Positions 18,899-28,256 of a stretch of DNA of 64,000 bases are shown in pieces. The stretch comes from Bacteroidota bacterium (GTDB taxonomy: Bacteria; Bacteroidota; Rhodothermia; Rhodothermales; UBA10348): the NCBI GenBank assembly GCA_029262855.1, contig JAJCYP010000030.1, positions 69,111-133,110 on the forward strand, written 5' to 3'. Below the pieces are notes generated by a model. The model saw nothing but the letters and a program-made list of their open reading frames with translations. It did not search any database and had not been told where the DNA came from. The position numbers and the translations under genes were made by a program. Each line of letters starts with the position of its first letter. Position 1 is the stretch's first letter.

Positions 18899-20017
18899 CT
18901 AGGCCATCAAGGCCGCGTTGTCCAGCGTAAAGGTCAAGTTGGGGTTTCCGAATGAAGTTCCGACTGCGAGCGCGGCCTGCAGGACGGGTGAATCGGTGGG
19001 GACCCGTCGCGTCTTGTTGGCGACAGATTCGAGTGGGACGGTCGTGATACGGCCCTCGTCCAACGCGACCATCTGACCGAACGCACCGTCCTCGACAAGT
19101 TTGGCGGCATAGGACCCGAACACGGACGCGAGATTTCGATCGTAGGCCGTGGGCGTCCCACCCCGCTGAACGTGCCCCAGAATAGTGGTACGAACCTCGC
19201 TCTTGATGCTCTGCTCCAGGCCGAGTTGCAGCACTCGACCCACGCCCCCCAGTCGAATCGGATCGGGACTGTCGGTCACTTGTCGATCAACGGTCATGCC
19301 CCCCCCGCGCACGCGGGCTCCCTCTGCCACCACAATGATGGTGAAACTGCGTCCGAAGCTTTCCCGATCCTTGCAGACCTTGACAACTTCCTCAAGGTCG
19401 TACTCGAATTCCGGAATCAGGATGACGTCAGCGCCGCCCGCCACTCCGGCGTGGAGGGCAATCCAGCCTGCATACCGGCCCATGGTTTCCACGATCATCA
19501 CACGCTGGTGACTCTGGGCGGTGGTATGCAGCCGGTCAAGAGCCTCGGTCACAATCGAAACCGCCGTGTCGAATCCGAAGGTCCGACTGGTCCCGACGAT
19601 GTCGTTGTCGATGGTCTTGGGCACGCCGACCACATTCAGTCCGCGCTCCTGCAGCTTTGCGGCGATGGACATCGTGCCATCGCCACCAATCGCGACAATG
19701 GCATCCATGCCCAGGCTCCGGGTGTACTTGATCACCTCGGCGGACACGTCGGCGCCGCCCCGGTTGAAGTATGAAAAGGGGTTCGCCTTGTTATGGGTAC
19801 CCAATATTGTCCCGCCGAGTGTCAGGATGCCGGACACATCACCATAGGCGAGTGGACGAATGCGCTTCTCGATCAGACCAAGAAAACCGTCTTCTATTCC
19901 GATTACCTCGGCGTCATGGCGGAGGATGAGGCTCTTTGTTACGGCGCGGATTACGGCATTCAGGCCGGGGGCGTCGCCGCCGCCGGTGAGTACACCTACC
20001 CGAAGTCTCTTGGACAT
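18899..20017 (-). CDS. pfkA: 6-phosphofructokinase
   Basis: Phosphorylates fructose-6-phosphate in glycolysis. The 372-residue protein begins at MSKRLRVGVLTGGGDAPGLN, the family's N-terminal nucleotide motif; further upstream sequence is not family-like. GGDGTMSIA gives glycine at the position that separates ATP from pyrophosphate enzymes, whereas PKTIDNDI has lysine at the second discriminating site, a combination I recall from the group III ATP-dependent enzymes. TMGRYAGWIA and the effector-side GHVQRGG are present. Divergent from the LamG gene, with 187 bp between starts that must hold both promoters; I see no convincing box there. Confidence 0.92.
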   Translation of the reverse strand: MSKRLRVGVLTGGGDAPGLNAVIRAVTKSLILRHDAEVIGIEDGFLGLIEKRIRPLAYGDVSGILTLGGTILGTHNKANPFSYFNRGGADVSAEVIKYTRSLGMDAIVAIGGDGTMSIAAKLQERGLNVVGVPKTIDNDIVGTSRTFGFDTAVSIVTEALDRLHTTAQSHQRVMIVETMGRYAGWIALHAGVAGGADVILIPEFEYDLEEVVKVCKDRESFGRSFTIIVVAEGARVRGGGMTVDRQVTDSPDPIRLGGVGRVLQLGLEQSIKSEVRTTILGHVQRGGTPTAYDRNLASVFGSYAAKLVEDGAFGQMVALDEGRITTVPLESVANKTRRVPTDSPVLQAALAVGTSFGNPNLTFTLDNAALMA

Positions 20018-20204
20018 GGTACAGGGTTTGGGGGTGAGGATCGACCAACGTCCTCCGGTATCCCCGAGTTCGACGGGTCGGGGGCCATCGGACGAATTCT
20101 TTTGACGAAAACGCCTGAATCCCATATCCTTGCACACAAGCGTCTCCACCCCCACCCACCCGGATTTGACGCTGACGGGCGGCCCTCCGAACCCTGGCCC
20201 TGGA

Positions 20205-21899
20205 ATGATCCCACCTGACCGATTCCTCCGGATTCTGTGCCTGTGCGCCGTCAGCCTTGTTGGATTGGCGCTACCGGCCCTCGTATCCGGACAAGTACTG
20301 CGATCTCACGCTCCCGATCGCATCGCGACGGGAGGAGACGCTGCCATTTACCTGGATTGGGATGGCGTTCAACGGTTCGAAGGCGGCCTTCTGACCCTTC
20401 CGCAAGGCTGGCTCGCCTCCGATGTCCAGCTTGTCCGGGCAGACGGTGCCGTGGCAGAAGCCCGCTTGCGCCGGCTCGCGATGGCCACCAATGTGTTCGA
20501 AGTGCTGCCCGCCGGTTCGATGCCCGGGAGTCAGACGCTCGTGGTCAGAATAACGGCACCCGAATCGCCGGAGTCCGGGACGTGGACGTTCACTCCCTAC
20601 AGACTCGAGCGAAGTGAGCCCGGGTCCTACACGCTCGAGCCCGACCACGGCCTTGCGATAAAGGCGCCACTCGCTGCCAACGAGCAGACCAGGACCGACA
20701 ACCGGGCCCTGGTTTTCACGCGCCGCGACCGACCCCTCCAATTGTCCACTCGAGGGCTTCCTGACCTTTCCGCCTCGGCGGCATTCACCGTGGAGGCGTG
20801 GATCAGATCCGCAGTTGCCGGACAGGTGGTTTTGTCAACCTGGACGGGTGATGAGGAAGATTCCTACGCCCTGGATCTCCTTCTGGACAGCCGGGGGCAC
20901 GCCGTGCTTTTTCAGGGAATGCCGGGGGATCACAGGTCACTCCGTTCGAGGAGGCCGGTCGCGGACGGCGGGTGGCATCACGTCGCCATCACGCATGATC
21001 CCGAGCGCGGCTGGGCCAAACTGCTGGTGGACGGCGTTCGACAGGATTCTGTGCGTCACCTTACCCCACTTCTGGGGCGCTCGCCGGAGGCGCTGGCGTT
21101 GGGAGGCCGGGTAGGAGGCAAGGAGCCCGGCACCTTTGTCGGAGATATCGACGAACTCCGTGTCTGGGGATTGGCTCGATCTGCCACCATGATTCGGAGC
21201 ACGGTCTACAGATCTCTGCCGCAGCCCGCTGCGGGAGCCGGCTTCTTTTCTTTCGACGAGCCTGTCTCTCAGGAGCAACGCATCGGCCGCCAAGGCCCCA
21301 TTCCCAGGTTGACTGATCTGAGTTTTCGTAGTGACCTGGACGACGTCTCGGTCGCGATGGACGCAGCCGGAGTCACACTTGCCTGGTCGGCGGCGATTGC
21401 CCCTGGGGATCAGTTGGTCATTGAGCGCTCGGTGGACGGCGCCAGATACGAGGCGATGGGTTCTCTGGGTCCGGACTCCGGCGTACCCGCAGATGGTGGT
21501 CAGGTACGTTTTACCTGGAGAGACGATGCGCGAACAACCGTCAGTTTCTACAGGATCAGGCAAATCCGGAAGTCTGGCGCCGATCGGATCTCCAATCCCA
21601 TCAAGGTTGGCCACAACGAAGTTGTAGAGCCGCCCAAACTCGCCGTCCTGGAGGGCAGCTTCCCGAATCCCTTCAACCCGACCACCTCCATTCGCTATTC
21701 GCTGGTGGAGGGGCAGGACATTTCGGTTTCCGTTTGGGACCTGTCGGGTCAACTGGTCGGGTTGCTTTGGAGTGGGTTTCAGGAGGCGGGCGATTACACC
21801 GTATCTTTCAGTGCCGACGCGTTGCCCAGCGGGACGTATTTCGTTAGACTCCAGTCCCCGGAAGGCGTGCAGAGCCACCCGATTCTCCTTATGAAGTAG
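20205..21899 (+). CDS. Secreted LamG-domain protein with T9SS-type sorting tail
   Basis: 564-residue exported protein: signal peptide (RILCLCAVSLVGLALPALVSG), an N-terminal beta-rich region, a LamG/concanavalin-like domain around residues 185-330 (AFTVEAWIRS, GGWHHVAITHD, GDIDELRVWG), then a Fibronectin-like stretch. The C-terminal 80 residues (FPNPFNPTTSIRYSL, VWDLSGQLV, GTYFVRLQS, ending PILLMK) match the type IX secretion sorting domain or FlgD-like repeat of Bacteroidota. It should be exported across both membranes and anchored or released. ATG 20205 gives a clean signal peptide. The OPT gene follows after 10 bp. Confidence 0.82.
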   Translation: MIPPDRFLRILCLCAVSLVGLALPALVSGQVLRSHAPDRIATGGDAAIYLDWDGVQRFEGGLLTLPQGWLASDVQLVRADGAVAEARLRRLAMATNVFEVLPAGSMPGSQTLVVRITAPESPESGTWTFTPYRLERSEPGSYTLEPDHGLAIKAPLAANEQTRTDNRALVFTRRDRPLQLSTRGLPDLSASAAFTVEAWIRSAVAGQVVLSTWTGDEEDSYALDLLLDSRGHAVLFQGMPGDHRSLRSRRPVADGGWHHVAITHDPERGWAKLLVDGVRQDSVRHLTPLLGRSPEALALGGRVGGKEPGTFVGDIDELRVWGLARSATMIRSTVYRSLPQPAAGAGFFSFDEPVSQEQRIGRQGPIPRLTDLSFRSDLDDVSVAMDAAGVTLAWSAAIAPGDQLVIERSVDGARYEAMGSLGPDSGVPADGGQVRFTWRDDARTTVSFYRIRQIRKSGADRISNPIKVGHNEVVEPPKLAVLEGSFPNPFNPTTSIRYSLVEGQDISVSVWDLSGQLVGLLWSGFQEAGDYTVSFSADALPSGTYFVRLQSPEGVQSHPILLMK

Positions 21900-21909
21900 A
21901 CTACAGCCT

Positions 21910-23946
21910 ATGGCGTCCCAAGAGCCGGATTCGGAGCTGACCCCGTTCATCCCAGCCTCGCAATCCCTGCCGGAGATTACCGTCAAGGCCTTGGTCCTGG
22001 GTGTGCTGTTATCCGCGATCCTGGCCGGCGCCAATGCCTATCTGGGACTGAAGGTGGGGATGACCGTGTCCGCATCGATACCCGCGGCAGTGATCTCCAT
22101 GGCGCTCCTGCGGCTCTTCCGCGAGCACAACATTCTGGAGAACAACATCGTCCAGACGGCGGCTTCGGCGGGGGAATCCGTGGCAGCGGGCGTCATCTTT
22201 ACGCTTCCAGCCCTGGTGGTTTTGGGATATTGGCAGGGCTTCCCCTTCCTGCCGACCCTGGCGATCGCGGCGGCAGGAGGCATACTGGGAGTGCTCTTCA
22301 CCATTCCGCTCCGACGCGCTCTGATTATCGAGGCCAAGCTGCAGTTTCCGGAGGGCGTTGCCACCGGAGAGGTGCTCAAGGCGGGTACGAAGGGAGGCGC
22401 CGGTGCAAAACTGATAGGGTTCGCGGGTCTGGCTGGAGCCGGCCTGAAGTTCGCGCAGAGCGGATTGAAGCTGGTGGCCGGCAAGGCGTCCGGTGCCGTA
22501 ACCATGGGAGGATCAGTATTTGGATTTGGCAGCGAGCTGGGAGTCGCCCTCCTCGGGGTTGGCTTCATTGTGGGCCTCAACATCGCAACGCTGGTTTTTG
22601 GAGGCGGCCTGATCTCATGGTTGTTCGGGATCCCCCTCTTCTCGGCGTTGGCCAGTCCGGAGACCGTTGACGCGATTACAGGTGGGGCGACGGGCTATGC
22701 CGCTGCCGAAGAAATATGGAGTGCAGAGATCAGGTTCATGGGAGTCGGCGCCATGGCGGCGGGCGGACTCTGGACGCTGATTGCACTCATGAAGCCCATC
22801 AAGGACGGCATCATGTCGTCCATGGAAGCCCTTCGACTGAGCAAGTTGGAGGGTGCCGTGGCCATTCCCCGGACAGAGCGGGATATGCCCATCAACGCGG
22901 TGTTCTTCGGAACGCTGGCCATGGCGGTGCCGATTTTTTTCGTGTTCCTGTTTGTGGTCGATCAGAGTGCGCTGGGAATCACCACGGCCAGCTACTACGG
23001 GACCGTGGTGTTTGGGGTGTTCTTCGCTCTGGTAGCCGGCTTCTTTTTCTCCTCCGTGGCCGGGTACATGTCCGGGCTGGTGGGCTCGTCAAACAACCCG
23101 ATTTCTGGCGTGACCATCGCCACGATCCTGACCATCTCGCTACTCCTGCTGGCCTTCCTGGGCAATCAGATTGACTTCGCGGTCGATACGGCCAAGGCTA
23201 CTGCCGCGGCCGCCACGGCGATTCTGGTCGGAGGCGTTGTGGCCTGTGCGGCCGCCATCGCCGGCGACAACATGCAGGACCTCAAGGCAGGCCAGATAGT
23301 CGGCGCCACACCGGCCAAACAGCAGGTCATGCAGATCGTGGGCGTACTGGCCGGAGCCGTTGCCATCGCGCCCATTCTGCAGCTCCTCTTCTCGGCCTAC
23401 GGTTTGGGCGACGTCTTTCCGCGTGCCGGAATGGACGCTGCCGAGGCCCTGGCTGCCCCGCAGGCCACGTTGATGAGTTCGGTGGCCCACGGTGTGTTCA
23501 GCCGCGATCTACCCTGGACCATGATCTGGATCGGCGTTGCCATTGCGGCCGCCCTGATCATCCTGGACAAGTATCTGGAGTCTCGCGAATCCACCTTCAG
23601 GACTCCGGTTCTTGCCGTGGCTGTTGGAATCTATCTGCCCATCGAACTGACCACGCCAATTTTTGCCGGTGGTGTAATCGCCTGGGCCGCATCCAGGGCC
23701 ATTCGTGCCCGCGGAGGATCCGCGGTTGATGTCGCGGATGGAGCGCGCAAAGGACTGCTGTTCTCGTCCGGACTGATCACGGGTGAGGCGCTTGTCGGCA
23801 TTTTGCTGGCGATTCCGTTTGCGGCTGCCCAGAATACCGATGTCCTGGCGGTATCCCTCGAGGGGATGGCGTGGCTCCCGATGGCCCTCGGCCTGGCTGG
23901 TTTTGCGCTCTTCTGTACCTGGATGTACCGCGTCGCCCGCTCCTGA
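21910..23946 (+). CDS. OPT-family oligopeptide transporter
   Basis: 678-residue polytopic inner-membrane protein of the oligopeptide transporter superfamily, which moves small peptides or metal chelates with protons. Evidence is the N-terminal block EITVKALVLGVLLSAILAGA then NAYLGLKVGMTVSASIPAAV, the EGVATGEVLKAG motif, the GSSNNPISGVTIATI signature and the DNMQDLKAGQIVGATPAKQQ loop, all typical of prokaryotic OPT proteins. ATG 21910 is preceded by a short gap after the LamG gene, with which it may be co-transcribed. Length is normal for the family. Confidence 0.93.
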   Translation: MASQEPDSELTPFIPASQSLPEITVKALVLGVLLSAILAGANAYLGLKVGMTVSASIPAAVISMALLRLFREHNILENNIVQTAASAGESVAAGVIFTLPALVVLGYWQGFPFLPTLAIAAAGGILGVLFTIPLRRALIIEAKLQFPEGVATGEVLKAGTKGGAGAKLIGFAGLAGAGLKFAQSGLKLVAGKASGAVTMGGSVFGFGSELGVALLGVGFIVGLNIATLVFGGGLISWLFGIPLFSALASPETVDAITGGATGYAAAEEIWSAEIRFMGVGAMAAGGLWTLIALMKPIKDGIMSSMEALRLSKLEGAVAIPRTERDMPINAVFFGTLAMAVPIFFVFLFVVDQSALGITTASYYGTVVFGVFFALVAGFFFSSVAGYMSGLVGSSNNPISGVTIATILTISLLLLAFLGNQIDFAVDTAKATAAAATAILVGGVVACAAAIAGDNMQDLKAGQIVGATPAKQQVMQIVGVLAGAVAIAPILQLLFSAYGLGDVFPRAGMDAAEALAAPQATLMSSVAHGVFSRDLPWTMIWIGVAIAAALIILDKYLESRESTFRTPVLAVAVGIYLPIELTTPIFAGGVIAWAASRAIRARGGSAVDVADGARKGLLFSSGLITGEALVGILLAIPFAAAQNTDVLAVSLEGMAWLPMALGLAGFALFCTWMYRVARS

Positions 23947-23962
23947 GCAACTGTCCGTCGAA

Positions 23963-24649
23963 ATGAAGCTCACCTACTACGGCCACTCCACCATCCAGAT
24001 AGAGACGGCCGACCGGCAGATTCTCATCGATCCGTTCATTTCCGAGAACCCGCATGTGCGCGGCATCGTGACCGTTGGGGATTTTCAACCCGATGTGATT
24101 CTGATCACACATGCTCATGGCGATCACTGGGGAGACACGGAAGAATTGGCGCTGGGTTCGAACGCACTCGTGGTGGCGAACTTCGAAATTGTCACCTACC
24201 TGGCCACCAAGACGGGACATCAGAATGTGCAGGGAATGAATCTCGGTGGATCGTTCCAAATGGACTGGGGCCGCGTGACCCAGACGCTGGCCCGCCACTC
24301 GTCATCCTTTCCGGACGGCACCTACGGGGGGAGTCCCAATGGCTATCTGATTGAGTCAGGTGACGACATCGTGTACGTGGCGGGTGACACGGCACCGTTC
24401 GTCGAGATGCAATGGTTGGGCGAGCGACATGACATCGACGTCGCCTTTCTCCCGATTGGAGACACCTACACCATGGGCATCAAGGGTGCCGTCGAATCTG
24501 CCAGGATGCTGCGTCCCGGGATCACGATTCCGGTGCACTACAACACGTTTCCAGAGATCGAGGTGGATGTGACCGCGTGGGAAAGCCACATGCTGGACGC
24601 CGGGTTTCGGACACGCGCCATGCGGCCCGGCGAAACGCTTTCGATCTGA
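23963..24649 (+). CDS. UPF0173-type metal-dependent hydrolase (metallo-beta-lactamase fold)
   Basis: 228-residue cytoplasmic metallohydrolase. The start MKLTYYGHSTIQIE is the classic N-terminus of the UPF0173 group, and the metal motif HAHGDHWGD follows at about residue 50. Further ligand regions are ARHSSSF, VYVAGDTAPF and VHYNTFPEI. ATG 23963 was chosen on family grounds; the frame runs upstream over the OPT gene. The substrate of the family is unknown to me. Sits 16 bp after the OPT stop, likely the same transcript. Confidence 0.9.
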   Translation: MKLTYYGHSTIQIETADRQILIDPFISENPHVRGIVTVGDFQPDVILITHAHGDHWGDTEELALGSNALVVANFEIVTYLATKTGHQNVQGMNLGGSFQMDWGRVTQTLARHSSSFPDGTYGGSPNGYLIESGDDIVYVAGDTAPFVEMQWLGERHDIDVAFLPIGDTYTMGIKGAVESARMLRPGITIPVHYNTFPEIEVDVTAWESHMLDAGFRTRAMRPGETLSI

Positions 24650-24673
24650 GACCGTAGGCAGTGCATCACATCC

Positions 24674-25624
24674 ATGATGCGGTTCCCTCGGATATTGTCC
24701 ACCTCTGGCATCCAGAGACTGATGCTTGTGGCCGTCGCTTTGGCGTCAGTCGGGGGTGTGAACCGAGCCGATGCCCAGCGTCCCATCCGGGTCTTTGATC
24801 CGTTCTATCAGGACGAAATCGCCCGCCGAGGATTTAATGACCGGTATGCGGTCACGGGCGAATTGATTTACCGCCCGGCCGGCCTGCTGTCAGACCAGAA
24901 TCTCGCGGCGCCTGCCGGGGATGCACTGGGTGTAAGCTTGCGGGTCGACTATCAGCTCGCCGAGTACCTGGACGTGGGAATGCACCTGGATGCATCGAAC
25001 TCCGGTATTGGATCGGCGCCTTCGCTGCGATGGCTGTCCCTGAAATACTACCGGGTGGACGAGTTCACGGATTATGCCGTCCGCTTCGCGGTGGATCCGG
25101 TGGCACAGGGCATTTCCGGCTTTCCGCAAATGGATCTGGCCTTTCTGTACGGGTCGCCTTCGAGTCCCATTGTTCGAACGGACTACGCCATGGGCATCCG
25201 CCGGGTGCAGATCGGAATTCAGGAATTGATGACCGTTGCGCCCCCGCCAATCGATCCGGACGATCCGATTGTGACGCCGGCACCGGACCGGACCGTGGTC
25301 CGAACCCATGCATTTGGCTGGGAGGTCCACATGTCGGGTCGGTACAGTGTGGTCTTCGATCCGGCCGGGTCAAGCCTGTATGTGTCGCTGCTGGGCGAAG
25401 GCGGGAGCTATGACCTGGTGGAGTGGGAGGTCGCCTCCCCGGACGATCGAGAGACGTCCGAATTCACCGGGGGTGTGATCTGGGCCAGCACGGGTCTTCA
25501 GTTTGACAGGCCAAGCTATCGGTTCGGTCCCTACCTGTCCGTGCCCGTGAGTCAATGGGCACCGAAGGCCGGAGACTGGCCGCATCGCCGTACCCGGGTC
25601 GGGTTCAGGCTGACGTTCCGATAG
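24674..25624 (+). CDS. Exported protein of unknown function, probable outer-membrane barrel
   Basis: Unrecognised 316-residue protein. It has an N-terminal hydrophobic signal (LMLVAVALASVGG, cleavage probably after ADA), many alternating aromatic/polar stretches such as LRVDYQLAEYLDVGMHLD and RYSVVFDPAGSSLYVSLLGE, and ends in RVGFRLTFR. That is compatible with a beta-barrel whose last strand ends in an aromatic residue near the terminus. Gap of 24 bp from the hydrolase gene and 3 bp to the phosphoesterase, so it is within an operon-like run. No enzymatic motif seen. Confidence 0.65.
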   Translation: MMRFPRILSTSGIQRLMLVAVALASVGGVNRADAQRPIRVFDPFYQDEIARRGFNDRYAVTGELIYRPAGLLSDQNLAAPAGDALGVSLRVDYQLAEYLDVGMHLDASNSGIGSAPSLRWLSLKYYRVDEFTDYAVRFAVDPVAQGISGFPQMDLAFLYGSPSSPIVRTDYAMGIRRVQIGIQELMTVAPPPIDPDDPIVTPAPDRTVVRTHAFGWEVHMSGRYSVVFDPAGSSLYVSLLGEGGSYDLVEWEVASPDDRETSEFTGGVIWASTGLQFDRPSYRFGPYLSVPVSQWAPKAGDWPHRRTRVGFRLTFR

Positions 25625-25627
25625 CCC

Positions 25628-26131
25628 TTGCTCGTAGGCATCCTTTCTGATACCCACGGTTGGTTTCACCCGGAACTTCCCGACGTCCTGAAGGACTGTG
25701 ACGTGATTCTGCACGCCGGGGACGTAGGGACTCCAGAGATCATTCAGCGTCTGGAGGAAATTGCGCCAACCCGCGTGGTCCCAGGCAATATCGACGGACA
25801 ATACATTCTGCGGCGCTACCCCACGCACGACCGTTTCATGCTTGACGGGATCCGGTTTTGGATGACCCATATTGCGGGTCATCCAAAACACTGGCAGGCA
25901 GGCCTCGGACCGATGCTGAATGAGGAGCCGCCGGACGTGTTCATTTGCGGCCACAGTCATATCCTGCGGATCGAGCGCGTCAAGTCTCTCTACGGCATGC
26001 TGTACCTGAATCCAGGTGCTGCGGGGCGTCAGGGATTTCACCGCGTCAAAACCTGCGTCCGCCTGCGTTTACATGACGGGAAGGCTGTCGAGGCACAGGT
26101 TGTTCATCTAGACGAGACTGAGGAAACCTGA
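25628..26131 (+). CDS. YfcE/MJ0936-type metallophosphoesterase
   Basis: 167-residue phosphodiesterase of the calcineurin-like superfamily. All four metal motifs are visible: LSDTHG at residues 6-11, HAGDVG, VPGNIDGQ for the GNxD block, and GHSH with NPGAAG near the end. TTG 25628 is the only start that keeps the first motif complete; ATG options would truncate it. The gene is 3 bp from the upstream outer-membrane gene and 3 bp from the phosphatase gene downstream, so it is co-transcribed. Substrate is unknown in the family at large. Confidence 0.9.
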   Translation: MLVGILSDTHGWFHPELPDVLKDCDVILHAGDVGTPEIIQRLEEIAPTRVVPGNIDGQYILRRYPTHDRFMLDGIRFWMTHIAGHPKHWQAGLGPMLNEEPPDVFICGHSHILRIERVKSLYGMLYLNPGAAGRQGFHRVKTCVRLRLHDGKAVEAQVVHLDETEET

Positions 26132-26134
26132 CAC

Positions 26135-27886
26135 ATGGCTGAATCTGACCAGAAAGTAGAGCGAACTGAGCGGTTCGATCTCAGGGCGCTCTACGAGACG
26201 AGTCGCATCCTGAATTCCAGTCTTGAACTGGAGTTTGTGCTGAACAATTTGCTGCTTACCGCCATGAGCAAGCTGTTGGTGACGCGCGGTGTGGCCTTTC
26301 TGTTCGATCCGCTGACCTCCACGTACTCTGCCGCGGCCGTCAAGGGAGTACGGAATCTCGAGACCGGGACACGCCTGGAGATGCCGAGTGTGACTCCCGG
26401 TTCGCTGATGCAGGGCGACGAATTGCCCAAGCCCCTGCAGGAGGCGGGCATGCATCTGGCCATTTCCGTGGCGTACGGAGATCGCATCCTGGGACTTCTG
26501 GCCATCGGCAAGAAGGCACTGGGACAGGCATTTGAAAGCCGCGAGTTGGAGTTCATCCATTCGCTGGTGAACATGTCGTCGGCCGCCGTCCACAACTCGC
26601 TCATGGTCGAGGAACTGAAACTGGCCAACCGCGACCTTGACGGCAAGGTCCAGCAGTTGAATACGCTGTTTGATCTCTCCCAGGAGTTCAACGCCACGGT
26701 GGACCGCGACCGCCTGATTAACCTTCTCTCACTGGGGTTGATGGGCCAGATGCTGGTCAGCAAACACCTCTTCATCCTGGGGTCCGATGAAGCGAGCACC
26801 GGAGCTCAGGTTCTCAAGACGGAGAAGGGACCGCGCTACTTCCGGGTGGTCACATCCAAGGGGATAGGGCCTGAGGCCCTCGAGCCGGGGACCCTCACCT
26901 GCCTGTGCAGTCTGGAAATGGTCCACCTGCTGGACGATGCCCCGTCCGCCGAATGGGAGGCCTTCGCGGATCGCGGTCTGGTCCTGGCAATTCCCATTCG
27001 GCAGAAAGGCGAAACCTGCGGCGTGCTGTGCCTGGGCCCCAAGATGACCGGAAAGCCTTACGAGCCCGACGACGTCGAATTCCTGACCTCGCTCGGGAAT
27101 CTGGCCTTCGTGTCACTGCAGAACTCGGTTCTCGTCGAGCAGCAGCTGGAGAAACAGCGCCTGGAGGAGGAGATGCGCCTGGCGCGTCAAATTCAGGAGG
27201 GACTCCAGCCGACGGAGGTCCCCGAAGTGGAGGGACTGGAGATTGCCACACTCGCCATCCCCAGCCGGCACGTGGCTGGCGACTATTTCGACGTGGTTGA
27301 ACTGGAGGGCAACCGGGCCCTTCTGGCCATTGCTGACGTCACCGGGAAAGGGATGCCGGCGTCCCTGCTGATGTCCAATCTCCAGGCGGCCCTGCATTCC
27401 ATTATTCCCATGGACATCACCCTGGAAGAGGCCACGGCCAACATAAACCGCGTGATCTGTCGGAATACCGGCTACGACAAGTTCATCACGTTCTTCCATG
27501 GCATCTACAAGCCGACAGACCGCAGTTTTCGCTACGTGAATGCCGGCCATAATCCCCCCATGCTGCTGCGTACCTCGGGCGAAATGGAGGAGCTCGACAA
27601 GGGAGGACTGCTGCTGGGCGTACTGTTGGGGATGCCCTACGAGGCCGGGACCACCACAATAAATCCCGGCGACGTGCTGGCCATCTTCACCGATGGGGTG
27701 ACCGAAGCCATGAGCCCTGACGGAGAGGAGTGGGAAGAGCCACGTCTGGAGGCCTGTCTGCGCGAGGTGGCCGACAAGAGTGCGCAGGAAATACTGGATC
27801 ACGTGCGGGAAGCGGTCCGCGATTGGACCGATGACGCCCCGGTTCTGTCCGACGACCTGACCATGATCGTGGTGAAGGGGCGCTGA
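26135..27886 (+). CDS. GAF-domain SpoIIE/RsbU-type serine phosphatase
   Basis: PP2C-type phosphatase that typically dephosphorylates an anti-sigma antagonist or a similar partner. The 583 residues split into a first GAF domain (about 20-165), a second GAF domain (about 180-335), a coiled-coil linker with the LARQIQEGLQP motif, and the SpoIIE catalytic domain (about 365-583). The latter shows AGDYFDVVEL, IADVTGKGMPASLLMSN, NAGHNPPMLL, IFTDGVTEAM and DDLTMIVVKG, so all metal-binding aspartates look intact. No membrane segment. The partner switch proteins are not in this window. Ends 46 bp from the convergent DUF971 gene. Confidence 0.92.
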   Translation: MAESDQKVERTERFDLRALYETSRILNSSLELEFVLNNLLLTAMSKLLVTRGVAFLFDPLTSTYSAAAVKGVRNLETGTRLEMPSVTPGSLMQGDELPKPLQEAGMHLAISVAYGDRILGLLAIGKKALGQAFESRELEFIHSLVNMSSAAVHNSLMVEELKLANRDLDGKVQQLNTLFDLSQEFNATVDRDRLINLLSLGLMGQMLVSKHLFILGSDEASTGAQVLKTEKGPRYFRVVTSKGIGPEALEPGTLTCLCSLEMVHLLDDAPSAEWEAFADRGLVLAIPIRQKGETCGVLCLGPKMTGKPYEPDDVEFLTSLGNLAFVSLQNSVLVEQQLEKQRLEEEMRLARQIQEGLQPTEVPEVEGLEIATLAIPSRHVAGDYFDVVELEGNRALLAIADVTGKGMPASLLMSNLQAALHSIIPMDITLEEATANINRVICRNTGYDKFITFFHGIYKPTDRSFRYVNAGHNPPMLLRTSGEMEELDKGGLLLGVLLGMPYEAGTTTINPGDVLAIFTDGVTEAMSPDGEEWEEPRLEACLREVADKSAQEILDHVREAVRDWTDDAPVLSDDLTMIVVKGR

Positions 27887-27932
27887 GGCTGGTGTCCGTC
27901 GCGCCCCGCCCGGGCAACGGCGCCGTGCAGAC

Positions 27933-28256
27933 TCAGGCCGTACAGGCAGCGCAGGGACAGGTGGCGCGAAGGCGCTTCCATGTGTAGATCCCCGCCTCGT
28001 GCCCATCGTCCCACTTTATACGGAGCGCATAGGTGCCCACCGCGGTGACCTCGGGGTGCTCCCAACGCCGGCTGGCAGGCTGACGGAAGACTTCAGGGTC
28101 GGGAAGGTGCCCCATGTTCTCATGGCCACCGGCGCAGCCGGCGCAAGGACAGGCGCGGCGGAGCCCGTCCAGAGGCCAGGTGCTCAGGTGTCCATCCGTC
28201 CACTCGATGGAAAGGGTTTGGGCCGTGCGATCCACGGTCACGCTGGTTGGCTTCAT
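27933..28256 (-). CDS. DUF971 family protein
   Basis: 107-residue protein matching the DUF971 domain (also the N-terminal part of gamma-butyrobetaine hydroxylase). Visible blocks are LSIEWTDGHLSTWPLDGLRR, a CPCAGC pair followed by VTAVGTYALRIKWDDGHEAGIYTW, and a terminal CPCAAC. The cysteine pairs suggest metal or Fe-S handling; the domain is often linked to Fe-S carrier proteins, but that is family knowledge, not seen here. Its start codon directly abuts the stop of the M28 peptidase gene on the same strand, so the two are co-transcribed. Confidence 0.88.
   Translation of the reverse strand: MKPTSVTVDRTAQTLSIEWTDGHLSTWPLDGLRRACPCAGCAGGHENMGHLPDPEVFRQPASRRWEHPEVTAVGTYALRIKWDDGHEAGIYTWKRLRATCPCAACTA

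Noticed and set aside
20018-20204. Promoters in the divergent gap between the phosphofructokinase and LamG genes
   Set aside because: Both must exist here, but no -10/-35 pair stands out enough to report.
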